Shown piece after piece: positions 1-8,901 of a stretch of DNA of 64,000 nt. The notes below the pieces were generated by a model. It had not been told where the DNA came from, made no database searches, and saw nothing but the letters and a program-made list of their open reading frames with translations. The DNA is from Buchnera aphidicola (Meitanaphis elongallis) (GTDB lineage: Bacteria; Pseudomonadota; Gammaproteobacteria; Enterobacterales; Enterobacteriaceae): positions 1 through 64,000 of the forward strand of contig CP140033.1 in NCBI GenBank assembly GCA_039830015.1. The letters are read 5' to 3'. Within the stretch, counting starts at the first letter, position 1; every line of letters begins with the position of its first letter. The position numbers were made by a program, and so were the translations under genes.

Positions 1-1881
1 ATGTCATTTAAAAATAATTTTGATGTTATAGTAGTAGGTGGTGGACATGCAGGAACCGAAGCTGCATTAGCTTCTTCTAGAATGGGATATACGACTTTGT
101 TAATTACTCAAAAAAGAAGTACTATTGGTGCTTTATCTTGTAATCCAGCTATCGGTGGAATTGGAAAAAGTCAATTAGTAAAAGAAATTGATGCTTTAGG
201 TGGTGTCATGGCAAAAACTATTGATCAATCAGGTATCCAATTTAGAATTTTAAATTCTAACAAAGGTCCTGCTGTTCGTTCAACTAGAGCTCAAGCAGAT
301 AGAAATCTTTATAGTAAAGTTATTAAAAATTTTCTTCAATGTCAAAATAAATTATCAATATTAGAAGGAGAAGTAAAAGATATTTTAATTCAAAATTATT
401 GTATAAAAGGTGTCTTAATACATGATAAAACAAAAATATTTTCTCGATCAGTTATTCTAACTGTTGGAACTTTCCTAGGAGGAAAAATTTATATTGGTTT
501 AAATAGTTACAATGGTGGTAGAATAGGAGATAATGCTTCTATTGATTTAGCACTACGATTACGTGAATTACCTATAAATATATCCAGGTTAAAAACAGGA
601 ACCCCCCCTAGATTAGATTGTAGAACCATCAATTTTAAAATGTTGCAACCTCAACATAGTGATAATCCTTTGCCAGTATTTTCTTTTATAGGAACTACAT
701 CAGAACACCCAAAACAAATTCCTTGTTATATTACATACACTAATGAAACCACTCACGCAATAATACGAGAAAATCTTCATCATAGTGCTATGTATTCAGG
801 TGCTTTAAAAGGAATAGGTCCTCGTTATTGTCCTTCTATTGAAGATAAAGTTATTCGTTTTTCTGATAAATTAATGCATCAGGTTTTTTTGGAACCAGAA
901 GGTTTATCTGGAATTGAAATTTATCCCAATGGCATTTCCACTAGTTTTCCTGAAAATATTCAAAAAAATATTGTAAGGTCTATAAGAGGATTAGAAAAAG
1001 CTAAAATTATTCGTCCTGGATATGCTATCGAATACGATTATTTTGATCCTAGACATTTAAAATTAACTTTAGAAAGTAAACTTATTTCAGGTTTGTTTTT
1101 AGCTGGTCAAATTAATGGTACTACAGGTTACGAAGAAGCAGCTGCTCAAGGATTATTATCTGGATTAAATGCATCGTTATATGTATCAGGTAAAGACGGA
1201 TGGTTTCCTAAACGTAACGAAGCTTATTTAGGTGTATTGATAGATGACTTATGTACTAAAGGAACAAATGAACCTTATCGAATGTTTACTGCTAGATCTG
1301 AATATCGTTTAATACTTCGAGAAGATAATGCAGATTTACGTTTAACAAAAATAGGAAAAGAACTAGGTTTAGTAGATGAAATAAGATGGAGACGCTATAA
1401 TCAAAAATTAGAAAATATTGAAAATGAACTAATGCGTTTAAAAAACTTATGGATTGATCCCTGTTCAAAGGATATTGATCAATTAAATAAGCTTTTAAAT
1501 GTAAAATTAAATACTAAATCAAATGCAAAAGAACTATTAAAGCGCCCAGAAATTACTTATGATTGTTTAATGTCATTAAATAGATTTGGTCCAGGAATAC
1601 AAGATAAAGAAGCAGCTAAACAAATAGAAATTCAAGAAAAATATCAAGGTTACATTCTTCGACAAAAAAAAGAAATTAATCGATATTTGAATAAAGAAAA
1701 TATCATACTTATTAAAATTAAGAATTATCATGAAGTGAAAGGTTTGTCTAGTGAAGTAATTTCTAAATTAAATTATTATAAACCTTATTCAATTGGTCAA
1801 GCTTCTAGAATTTCTGGAATTACTCCAGCTGCTATCTCTATTTTATTAATTCACTTAAAAAAAAATTATAACAACAAGTAA
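1..1881 (+). CDS. mnmG: tRNA U34 carboxymethylaminomethyl modification enzyme MnmG (GidA)
   Basis: FAD-binding subunit that works with MnmE (encoded near 16-17 kb) to add the cmnm5 group to U34 of certain tRNAs in the cytoplasm. The protein has 626 residues against about 629 in E. coli. The N-terminal dinucleotide fold shows VVGGGHAGTEAAL (about residues 11-23), and the family motif GGRIGDN and the run GTPPRLDCRTI are intact. The helical C-terminal domain is complete, ending in the ISGITPAAISILLIHLK region. The ATG is the first base of the window, so no upstream signal can be seen. In E. coli the gene adjoins oriC and is followed by rsmG and atpI; both are missing here. Identity is secure. 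Confidence 0.97.
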   Translation: MSFKNNFDVIVVGGGHAGTEAALASSRMGYTTLLITQKRSTIGALSCNPAIGGIGKSQLVKEIDALGGVMAKTIDQSGIQFRILNSNKGPAVRSTRAQADRNLYSKVIKNFLQCQNKLSILEGEVKDILIQNYCIKGVLIHDKTKIFSRSVILTVGTFLGGKIYIGLNSYNGGRIGDNASIDLALRLRELPINISRLKTGTPPRLDCRTINFKMLQPQHSDNPLPVFSFIGTTSEHPKQIPCYITYTNETTHAIIRENLHHSAMYSGALKGIGPRYCPSIEDKVIRFSDKLMHQVFLEPEGLSGIEIYPNGISTSFPENIQKNIVRSIRGLEKAKIIRPGYAIEYDYFDPRHLKLTLESKLISGLFLAGQINGTTGYEEAAAQGLLSGLNASLYVSGKDGWFPKRNEAYLGVLIDDLCTKGTNEPYRMFTARSEYRLILREDNADLRLTKIGKELGLVDEIRWRRYNQKLENIENELMRLKNLWIDPCSKDIDQLNKLLNVKLNTKSNAKELLKRPEITYDCLMSLNRFGPGIQDKEAAKQIEIQEKYQGYILRQKKEINRYLNKENIILIKIKNYHEVKGLSSEVISKLNYYKPYSIGQASRISGITPAAISILLIHLKKNYNNK

Positions 1882-2204
1882 TATATCCGTTTTATTAAAA
1901 TAATCATTTTTATTAATTTAAATAAAAACTGTATAGTATTAAATTTACTTTAGGTATTTCATTTATATACTTTAGTGAAATTTTTAATTGCAATAAAAAA
2001 TAAAAGATAAAAAATATCATTCAACTTTAATTTAATTATAGCTATTACTTTATTAATTTAATATTATTTTGAGTCATAATTAGTTGGTCTCTTAAAATAT
2101 AAATTATTAAAAAATTAAAAATTTATATTATAATTTTTTAGATATTAATTATTATTTATAATTTTTTTTAATATTTAAATAATTTGAAAAGGTAAACATC
2201 TAAA
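1882..2204. other. AT-rich spacer between mnmG and atpB
   Basis: No ORF of useful length and no tRNA-like or strong hairpin sequence is visible in these 323 bases. In E. coli this interval holds rsmG and atpI, so it is probably what remains after their loss plus the atp operon promoter. I could not pick a convincing promoter against the AT background. An AAAGG stretch about 12 bases before the atpB ATG is the only clear signal. Confidence 0.6.
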
Positions 2205-3023
2205 ATGATTTTGGGACAAGAACTTAATTTATCGCAATATATTAACCATCATTTACATCATTTACAATTAAATTTATGTTCTTTTAAAATTTCAAACGTA
2301 AATGAACGTTTTAATAATTTTTGGACTATTAATATTGATTCAATGTTTTTTTCTGTTTTTTTAGGATTAATATTTTTAATGTTATTTTTTAAAGTGGCAA
2401 AAAAATGTACTGATGATACACCTAGCAGATTACAAATTGCAATTGAATTAGCTATCGATTTTGTTAATAAAAGTGTAAATGATGTTTGTAATACTACAAA
2501 TCAATTGATTGCTCCTTTATCATTAACTATTTTTTCTTGGATTTTTTTAATGAACTTGATGGATCTTTTACCTATTGATTGTATACCTTTAATTTGTAAT
2601 TTCTTTTTTGGATTTTCAACTATTAGAATAGTTCCTACAGCTGACATTAATATTACTATTTCAATGGCATTAGCTATCTTTGTTTTAACGATCTATTATG
2701 GCATTAAAATAAAGGGTATAAAAAACTTTTTAAAAGATTTTTTAGTGCAACCATTCAAACATCCAATATTTTTTATCTTTAATGTTGTATTAGAAAGCAT
2801 AGGATTATTATCTAAACCCATTTCTTTAGGTTTACGTTTATTTGGTAATATATATGCTGGAGAGATGGTTTTTATTCTAATTGCAGGGTTATTACCATGG
2901 TGGATGCAGTGGAGTTTAAGTCTTCCTTGGGCTATTTTTCATATTTTAATTATTTTTCTTCAATCTTTTATATTCATGATGTTGACAATAGTATATTTAT
3001 TTATGGCAACTAAAAGTCATTAA
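2205..3023 (+). CDS. atpB: F1Fo ATP synthase subunit a
   Basis: Membrane subunit a of the Fo sector, forming the proton half-channels against the c-ring. At 272 residues it is full length (E. coli 271). WTINIDSMFFSV and LMNLMDLLPID near the N-terminal half and LLSKPISLGLRLFGNIYAGE in the fourth helix match the family; the essential arginine (R210 in E. coli) lies in SLGLRLFGN. Five or more hydrophobic segments are visible, and HILIIFLQSFIFMMLTIVYL closes the protein. It is the first gene of the atpBEFHAGDC operon, with 41 bases before atpE. The product acts in the inner membrane. Confidence 0.97.
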   Translation: MILGQELNLSQYINHHLHHLQLNLCSFKISNVNERFNNFWTINIDSMFFSVFLGLIFLMLFFKVAKKCTDDTPSRLQIAIELAIDFVNKSVNDVCNTTNQLIAPLSLTIFSWIFLMNLMDLLPIDCIPLICNFFFGFSTIRIVPTADINITISMALAIFVLTIYYGIKIKGIKNFLKDFLVQPFKHPIFFIFNVVLESIGLLSKPISLGLRLFGNIYAGEMVFILIAGLLPWWMQWSLSLPWAIFHILIIFLQSFIFMMLTIVYLFMATKSH

Positions 3024-3064
3024 TGTAAACATTGATCAAAAAAAATTTATAAAGGAAACTAAAT

Positions 3065-3304
3065 ATGCAAGGTATAAATACAGATATACTTTATATGTCA
3101 GTTGCTATAATGATCGGTTTAGCTGCAATAGGTGCAGCTATTGGAATTGGAATACTTGGTAGTAAATTTTTAGAAGGAGCAGCACGACAACCAGATCTAA
3201 TACCATTATTACGTACTCAGTTTTTTATAATTATGGGATTAGTCGATGCTATTCCTATGATTGCTGTAGGACTAGGTTTGTATATGTTATTTGCAATTGT
3301 ATAA
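3065..3304 (+). CDS. atpE: F1Fo ATP synthase subunit c
   Basis: The c-ring proteolipid that carries protons through Fo. It has 79 residues, the E. coli length, as a helical hairpin: a glycine-rich helix AAIGAAIGIGILG, the polar loop ARQPDL, and the second helix with the proton-binding aspartate in GLVDAIPMIAVG (D61 in E. coli). An AAAGGAAAC ribosome binding site lies just upstream. It is the most strictly conserved protein of the operon in this window. A 108-base gap before atpF contains a GCGTTATTTGCTGAAGTAACG stretch that could form a small hairpin, perhaps affecting relative expression of this high-copy subunit (inference). Confidence 0.97.
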   Translation: MQGINTDILYMSVAIMIGLAAIGAAIGIGILGSKFLEGAARQPDLIPLLRTQFFIIMGLVDAIPMIAVGLGLYMLFAIV

Positions 3305-3412
3305 TATTTTTATATATTTTATATTAATTTATTATATTAAATACTCCATATATAATCTTTGCGTTATTTGCTGAAGTAACGTAAAGATGTACATGTTAAA
3401 AGGTGAAATATT

Positions 3413-3883
3413 ATGAACCTTAATGCAACCATTTTAGGTCAAGCTATCTCGTTTTTTTTGTTTGTATTTTTTTGTATGAGATATATATGGCCTCCTATCA
3501 TATTTACTATAAATAATAGACAAAAAAAAATATCTGATTCTATGTTATATATCAAAGATAGTAAAAAAAAATTAGAATCTTATCAAAAGAAAATAAATGA
3601 TGAGATCTATATAACAAAGAAAAAAGCTCATGAAATTATTAGTCAAGCAAAATATAAGAGAACTTTAATTCTAAAACAAGCAAATATACAAGCACAAGAA
3701 GAAAAGAAAAAAATTTTAGAAAAAACTCAAACTGAAATAAAGATAGCGTATCAAAATTTACGACATCAATTAATTAAAGAAATTAGTCAAATTTCTGTTA
3801 GCATTGCTGAAAAAATAATAAAAAATAAGATAAATGATGAAAAAACAAAACATATAATCGACAATTTAATTAAAAAATTGTAA
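3413..3883 (+). CDS. atpF: F1Fo ATP synthase subunit b
   Basis: Peripheral stalk subunit: one N-terminal membrane helix (about residues 5-25) followed by a long charged helix that dimerises and holds delta/F1. It has 156 residues, the same as E. coli. MNLNATILGQAISFFLFVFF matches the family start, and AAAGGTGA lies upstream of the ATG. The stalk is very lysine-rich (KKKILEKTQTEIKIA). Two A9 tracts occur inside the frame (3522-3530 and 3563-3571), candidate sites for polymerase slippage. It lies 17 bases before atpH in the same operon. Confidence 0.96.
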   Translation: MNLNATILGQAISFFLFVFFCMRYIWPPIIFTINNRQKKISDSMLYIKDSKKKLESYQKKINDEIYITKKKAHEIISQAKYKRTLILKQANIQAQEEKKKILEKTQTEIKIAYQNLRHQLIKEISQISVSIAEKIIKNKINDEKTKHIIDNLIKKL

Positions 3884-3900
3884 AGGATAAATAAATATTA

Positions 3901-4434
3901 ATGATAAAGTTTAAAAGTATAGTACATCCATATGCTAAAGCAATTTATGAACTTGCCGTTTCTCATCGTTCTTTTGATATATGGAAAGACATGTTAGAAT
4001 ATATGGTTAAAGTATCTAATCATAAAGAAGTTAAAAGAATTATTTCAAGTACATTTTTTTGTCAACAACTAGCTAATTTTTTTATTTCTATCTGTGAAAA
4101 AAAATTAGATAGATATGGAAAAAATTTCATTAAAATTTTAGCAAAAAATAAACGTTTAATTTTATTAGAAAGTATATATTTAGAATTTTTATTGTTATGT
4201 AATGTTTATAACAATATCGTACATGTTACAATTATTTCCGCTTATACTCTTCGTTTGAATCAATTAAAGTGTATCGAAAAAATATTAAAGCAACGTTTGT
4301 CAAAAAATATTAATATAGAATGTATAATTAATAAAGATCTAATTGATGGATTTATTGTTAAATTTAATGATACAGTAATTGATTTATCTACTCAATTTCA
4401 ATTAAAAAATTTATTATATTTTTTACAATGCTAA
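3901..4434 (+). CDS. atpH: F1Fo ATP synthase subunit delta
   Basis: Subunit delta caps the alpha3-beta3 head and joins it to the b-subunit stalk. It has 177 residues, the E. coli length, and is the most diverged F1 subunit here, as is usual. The N-terminal SIVHPYAKAIYELAVS matches the family's typical YAKAxFxxA opening, and VTIISAYTL with the C-terminal INKDLIDGFIVKFNDTVIDLS is the signature region. Its last bases lie just before the atpA start, so translational coupling is likely. The order b-delta-alpha supports the call. Confidence 0.94.
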   Translation: MIKFKSIVHPYAKAIYELAVSHRSFDIWKDMLEYMVKVSNHKEVKRIISSTFFCQQLANFFISICEKKLDRYGKNFIKILAKNKRLILLESIYLEFLLLCNVYNNIVHVTIISAYTLRLNQLKCIEKILKQRLSKNINIECIINKDLIDGFIVKFNDTVIDLSTQFQLKNLLYFLQC

Positions 4435-4445
4435 GAGAACAAAAT

Positions 4446-5987
4446 ATGCAGTTAAATTCTAATGAAATTAGTGAATTAATAAAAAAGAGAATTATTCAAT
4501 TTGATATTACTAGTAATACTTATAATGAAGGAATGATTACCTCAGTTAGTGACGGAATTATACATATTTATGGTTTATCTGATGTCATGCAAGGAGAAAT
4601 GATTTTACTACCTAACAATCAATATGCAATAGCATTAAATTTAGAAAAAGATTCTGTAGGAGCCATAGTAATGGGTGAACATAGATATATTTCTGAAGGA
4701 ACTATAGTCAAATGTACTGGACGTGTATTTGAAGTTCCAGTAGGTTCTAATTTTTTAGGACGCGTAGTAAATGCTCTTGGATTACCGATTGATGGAAAAG
4801 GACCAATTAAAGAAACTAAATTTTTACCTATAGAATCTTATGCTCCTGGCGTGATTTATAGAGAAAAAATAAATCAACCACTACAAACGGGTTACAAATC
4901 AATTGATGCAATGATTCCTATAGGACGTGGACAACGCGAATTAATTATAGGAGATCGTCAAACAGGAAAAACAGCTTTAGCCATTGATACAATTATTAAC
5001 CAAAGATTATTTAATGTAAAATGTGTTTATGTCGTCATTGGACAAAAATTTTCTACAGTTTCTCATGTAGTTAAAAAATTAGAAGATAACAATGCATTAA
5101 ATCATACGATTATTATTGTTGCGTCTGCTTCAGAAGTAGCTTCTTTGCAATATTTGGTACCATATTCTGGGTGTGCTATGGGAGAATATTTTAGAGATTG
5201 TGGAGAAGATGCTTTAATTGTTTATGATGATTTATCTAAACATGCAATAGCGTACAGACAAATTTCTTTATTACTTAGACGTCCCCCGGGAAGAGAGGCA
5301 TTTCCTGGTGACATTTTTTATCTTCATTCTCGACTATTAGAAAGATCATGCAGAGTAAATAATTATTACCTTAACAATGTTACAAAAAAAAATATTAAAA
5401 ATAAAACTGGGTCGCTAACAGCTTTACCTATTGTAGAAACTCAAGGAGGAGATGTTTCTTCATTTATACCTACTAATATTATTTCTATTACTGATGGACA
5501 AATATTTCTAGAGTCAAATTTGTTTAATTCTGGTATTCGCCCAGCTATCAACCCTGGGATCTCAGTATCTCGAGTAGGTAGTACTGCTCAACATGAAATT
5601 ATTCAACATGTTTCTTCTGGCATTCGTACTGCTTTAGCACAATATCAGGAATTAGCAGCTTTTTCTCAATTTTCTTCTGATTTAGATGAAGTAACTCGAA
5701 ATCAATTAGTTTACGGAAAAAAATTGGTTGAACTTTTGAAACAAAAACAGTATCAACCCATGTCTGTTGCAGAACAAGCACTCATCTTATTTATGGCTAA
5801 TCATGGCTTTATAAATGATGTTGCAGTAGAAAAAATAATAGAATTTGAAGAACTATTGATTGCATTCTCTAATGAAAACTTTTCTGAATTTATGAAAAAT
5901 ATTAATATAAATGGTAATTTTAATAAATCTATTCAAGATCAATTTGTTACTATAATTAATACATTTAAATCAACTCAGTATTGGTAA
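4446..5987 (+). CDS. atpA: F1Fo ATP synthase subunit alpha
   Basis: Non-catalytic nucleotide-binding subunit of the F1 head. The start is placed at the ATG at 4446, giving MQLNSNEISELIKKRI, which aligns to the E. coli start and yields 513 residues, exactly the E. coli length. An in-frame ATG at 4428 overlaps atpH but would add six residues foreign to the family. The Walker A motif GDRQTGKTA, the segment YDDLSKHAIAYRQISLLLRR, and PGISVSRVG with the conserved arginine that reaches the catalytic site are all present. An A9 tract lies at 5384-5392. Only 11 bases separate it from atpH. Confidence 0.97.
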   Translation: MQLNSNEISELIKKRIIQFDITSNTYNEGMITSVSDGIIHIYGLSDVMQGEMILLPNNQYAIALNLEKDSVGAIVMGEHRYISEGTIVKCTGRVFEVPVGSNFLGRVVNALGLPIDGKGPIKETKFLPIESYAPGVIYREKINQPLQTGYKSIDAMIPIGRGQRELIIGDRQTGKTALAIDTIINQRLFNVKCVYVVIGQKFSTVSHVVKKLEDNNALNHTIIIVASASEVASLQYLVPYSGCAMGEYFRDCGEDALIVYDDLSKHAIAYRQISLLLRRPPGREAFPGDIFYLHSRLLERSCRVNNYYLNNVTKKNIKNKTGSLTALPIVETQGGDVSSFIPTNIISITDGQIFLESNLFNSGIRPAINPGISVSRVGSTAQHEIIQHVSSGIRTALAQYQELAAFSQFSSDLDEVTRNQLVYGKKLVELLKQKQYQPMSVAEQALILFMANHGFINDVAVEKIIEFEELLIAFSNENFSEFMKNININGNFNKSIQDQFVTIINTFKSTQYW

Positions 5988-6034
5988 TTTATTTAAAATA
6001 TTTTGATGAAGTGAATAAAAAGAGATAAAAAATT

Positions 6035-6907
6035 ATGTCTAAGATTAAAGAAGTTAGAAACAAAATTAATTGCATTAAAAATACACAAAAAATTACAAAA
6101 GCAATGGAAATGGTATCTATTTCAAAAATGAAAAAAGCAGAAATTAAGATGAATTCAGGACATCCATATTTGAAAATCATCACGAATATTATAAATAGTA
6201 TTATGCATAATCATACTAAATATTATCATTTGTATTTAAATAAGAAGGTAATAAAACAGATTGGAATTATTATCATTTCAACAGACCAAGGTTTGTGTGG
6301 TAATTTAAATACAATGCTTTTTAAAAATATTGTAGAACTTATCAATTTTTACAAAAATAAAAATATTGCAAGCAACTTATTTATTCTTGGATCAAAAGGA
6401 TTATCATTTTTTCGATCTTTTTCAAGTAATATAGTTTATTTTAAAAATAATTTGAAAAATAATTATACATTTTTTAAGTGTTCAGATTTTATTAATGCTT
6501 CTTTAAAATCTTATAATATTGAAAATATTGACAAATTATTTCTTGCTTACAATCAATTTAAAAATACCTTTACTCGAATACCTTTAATTATAAAATTATT
6601 ACCATTATCAGAAGAAAAAATTAGTGCGAATAATAATGAACGTTGGGATTATATTTATGAGTCTAATTCACATCTCTTATTAGATAAATTGTTAAAAAAA
6701 TATGTAAAATTTCAAATTTATCAAGCTATTTTAGAAAATTATGCATGTGAACAAACTGCTCGTATGATAGCAATGAAACAAGCTACAGATAATAGTAAAG
6801 ATTTAATCGAACAATTACAAACTATTTACAATAAAATACGTCAAGGTAACATCACACAAGAACTAACTGAAATTATTTCAGGTGCTACTACAGTTTCGTT
6901 AAATTAA
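6035..6907 (+). CDS. atpG: F1Fo ATP synthase subunit gamma
   Basis: Central rotor shaft. The 290-residue protein (E. coli 287) shows the N-terminal helix motif KEVRNKINCIKNTQKITKAMEM, the segment STDQGLCGNLN, and the C-terminal helix ENYACEQTARMIAMKQATDN, the classic gamma signature. The middle domain is diverged and lysine/asparagine-rich, as is common in this genome. It sits between atpA and atpD, 47 and 25 bases away, in the standard operon order. Confidence 0.97.
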   Translation: MSKIKEVRNKINCIKNTQKITKAMEMVSISKMKKAEIKMNSGHPYLKIITNIINSIMHNHTKYYHLYLNKKVIKQIGIIIISTDQGLCGNLNTMLFKNIVELINFYKNKNIASNLFILGSKGLSFFRSFSSNIVYFKNNLKNNYTFFKCSDFINASLKSYNIENIDKLFLAYNQFKNTFTRIPLIIKLLPLSEEKISANNNERWDYIYESNSHLLLDKLLKKYVKFQIYQAILENYACEQTARMIAMKQATDNSKDLIEQLQTIYNKIRQGNITQELTEIISGATTVSLN

Positions 6908-6932
6908 TTAGATTATAAGAGTATATTTTAAA

Positions 6933-8333
6933 ATGACTACTGGAAATATAGTTCAAATTATTGGTGCTGTTGTTGATGTTGAATTTCCTTACAATAAAGT
7001 ACCAAAAATATATAACGCACTATCAGTGCAAAATAATGATAAAAACTTAATTTTAGAAGTACAACAACAATTAGGATCTGGAATAGTTAGAACAATTGCT
7101 ATGGGACCTTCTGAAGGATTAAAAAGAGGTTTATCAGTTTTAAATTTAGGACACGGTATTAAGGTTCCTGTAGGTACATCAACTTTAGGTCGAATTATTG
7201 ACGTATTAGGACAGCCTATTGATATGAAAGGTCCATTGCAACCAACTAACAATAAAAGTGAGATAGAATATTGGGAAATTCATAGAACAGCACCAGGATA
7301 TGAAGAACAATCAAATTCCTATATAGTTTTAGAAACAGGTATTAAGATAATTGATTTAATTTGTCCTTTTTCCAAAGGAGGTAAAGTTGGTTTGTTTGGA
7401 GGAGCAGGAGTAGGTAAGACAGTAAATATGATGGAATTAATTAGAAATATCGCTATAAAACATGCAGGATATTCAGTATTTACTGGGGTAGGCGAAAGAA
7501 TTAGAGAAGGTAGTGATTTTTATCGTGAAATGCAAGATTCTAATGTATTAGATAAAGTTTCACTAGTATATGGTCAAATGAACGAACCTCCTGGAAATAG
7601 ATTACGAGTAGCTTTTACAGGGTTGACTATAGCAGAAAAATTTAGAGATGAAGGAAAAGACGTTTTATTATTTATAGATAATATATATCGTTATACTTTA
7701 GCTGGAACAGAAGTATCAGCGTTGTTAGGACGTGTCCCTTCTGCTGTCGGATATCAACCTACATTATCTGAAGAAATGGGTTTATTACAAGAAAGAATTA
7801 CTTCAACTAAATTAGGATCAATAACGTCTATACAAGCTGTATATGTTCCTGCAGATGATTTAACTGATCCCTCTCCTGCTACTACTTTTGTACATTTAGA
7901 TTCAACTATAACACTTAGTCGTCAAATTGCATCATTAGGTATTTATCCTGCTATTGATCCTTTAAGTTCTAATAGTCGTCAATTAGATCCTCAGATAGTA
8001 GGTCAAGAACATTATGATGTTGCTGTAGGTGTTCAGTCTATTTTACAAAGATATCAAGAACTAAAAGATATTATTACTATATTAGGTATGGACGAATTAT
8101 CTGAAGACGATAAATTGTTAGTATCACGAGCTCGAAAAATTCAAAAATTTTTATCTCAACCATTTTTTGTAGCAGAAATATTTACTAGCTTTCCAGGAAA
8201 ATATGTTACTTTAAAAGATACAATTCAAGGTTTTAAAGATATTCTTAGTGGAAAATTGGATAATTATCCAGAACAAGCATTTTATATGGTAGGTTCAATC
8301 AATGAAGTTATAGAAAAATCCAAAAAACTATAA
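6933..8333 (+). CDS. atpD: F1Fo ATP synthase subunit beta
   Basis: Catalytic subunit of F1. It has 466 residues (E. coli 460). The P-loop GGAGVGKTVNMMELI, the Walker B region DVLLFIDNIYRYTLAGTEVS, the segment SAVGYQPTLSEEMG and the C-terminal DELSEDDK (DELSEED-type motif) are all in place. One oddity is GERIREG, where most beta subunits have GERTREG. Otherwise it is almost co-linear with E. coli. It is separated from atpC by 14 bases. Confidence 0.98.
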   Translation: MTTGNIVQIIGAVVDVEFPYNKVPKIYNALSVQNNDKNLILEVQQQLGSGIVRTIAMGPSEGLKRGLSVLNLGHGIKVPVGTSTLGRIIDVLGQPIDMKGPLQPTNNKSEIEYWEIHRTAPGYEEQSNSYIVLETGIKIIDLICPFSKGGKVGLFGGAGVGKTVNMMELIRNIAIKHAGYSVFTGVGERIREGSDFYREMQDSNVLDKVSLVYGQMNEPPGNRLRVAFTGLTIAEKFRDEGKDVLLFIDNIYRYTLAGTEVSALLGRVPSAVGYQPTLSEEMGLLQERITSTKLGSITSIQAVYVPADDLTDPSPATTFVHLDSTITLSRQIASLGIYPAIDPLSSNSRQLDPQIVGQEHYDVAVGVQSILQRYQELKDIITILGMDELSEDDKLLVSRARKIQKFLSQPFFVAEIFTSFPGKYVTLKDTIQGFKDILSGKLDNYPEQAFYMVGSINEVIEKSKKL

Positions 8334-8347
8334 ACTGGATATAAATC

Positions 8348-8758
8348 ATGGTTTGTTATTTAAGTGTAGTAAATCCTGAAGAACTTATTTATTCTGGAAT
8401 AATAAATAAAATTCAAGTTTCAGGGGATAAAGGTGAATTTGGTGTTTATCCTGGTCATTTGCAACTATTGTCATGTCTTAAAGCAGGAATTCTATATATT
8501 TTAGATGAAAATAATAATGTATATTATATTTATCTTTCAGGAGGTATTATAGAAATACAACCTCAAAGAATTAATATTCTAACAAATATATTTTTTAAAA
8601 TTTCAAAATTAGATGAAAAATCAATTTTAATAATAGAAAACGATATAAAAAAAAAATTAGAAAATAGTTTTATAGTAAATAAAAAGAGATTGTTAAAAGA
8701 ACTGCCATATGAATTAAAGAAGTTATATTCAAATAAAACTTTTATGAAAATTAATTAA
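8348..8758 (+). CDS. atpC: F1Fo ATP synthase subunit epsilon
   Basis: Epsilon binds the foot of gamma and can inhibit ATP hydrolysis. It has 136 residues against 139 in E. coli. The N-terminal beta-sandwich is clear: LSVVNPEELIYSG, GDKGEFGVYPGHLQLLS, and YIYLSGGIIEIQPQRINIL. The C-terminal helical hairpin, the inhibitory part, is present but diverged and lysine-rich. It is the last gene of the atp operon and converges on gyrB; the gap holds two hairpins. Confidence 0.96.
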   Translation: MVCYLSVVNPEELIYSGIINKIQVSGDKGEFGVYPGHLQLLSCLKAGILYILDENNNVYYIYLSGGIIEIQPQRINILTNIFFKISKLDEKSILIIENDIKKKLENSFIVNKKRLLKELPYELKKLYSNKTFMKIN

Positions 8759-8798
8759 ATTGCATAACGTTATTTAATATAAATAGTTTATATAATTT

Positions 8799-8838
8799 TA
8801 CGGCAGGGAATGGAAGTCATACAATTATTCCTGTCGTA
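8799..8838 (+). terminator. Imperfect GC-rich hairpin after atpC
   Basis: TACGGCAGGGAAT pairs with ATTCCTGTCGTA across a loop of about 15 bases, allowing one G-U pair and one bulged G. This is unusually GC-rich for the region and lies 40 bases after the atpC stop. No T-run follows, so it may protect the 3' end or pause polymerase rather than terminate alone. Confidence 0.55.
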
Positions 8839-8853
8839 CATTTAACTAAAACA

Positions 8854-8876
8854 AAGAATTGTTATAAACAATTCTT
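8854..8876. terminator. Perfect 10-bp hairpin between convergent atpC and gyrB
   Basis: AAGAATTGTT and AACAATTCTT form a perfect 10-bp stem with a 3-base loop (ATA). T-rich sequence follows on both strands (GATTTTTAAT on plus, TGTTTTAG on minus), so it could act as a bidirectional intrinsic terminator for the atp operon and for gyrB. Confidence 0.65.
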
Positions 8877-8901
8877 GATTTTTAATCTTATTATTATAGT
8901 T

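Noticed and set aside
1882..2204. Replication origin next to mnmG
   Set aside because: No DnaA box cluster was seen here; in E. coli oriC lies on the other side of mnmG, outside this window.
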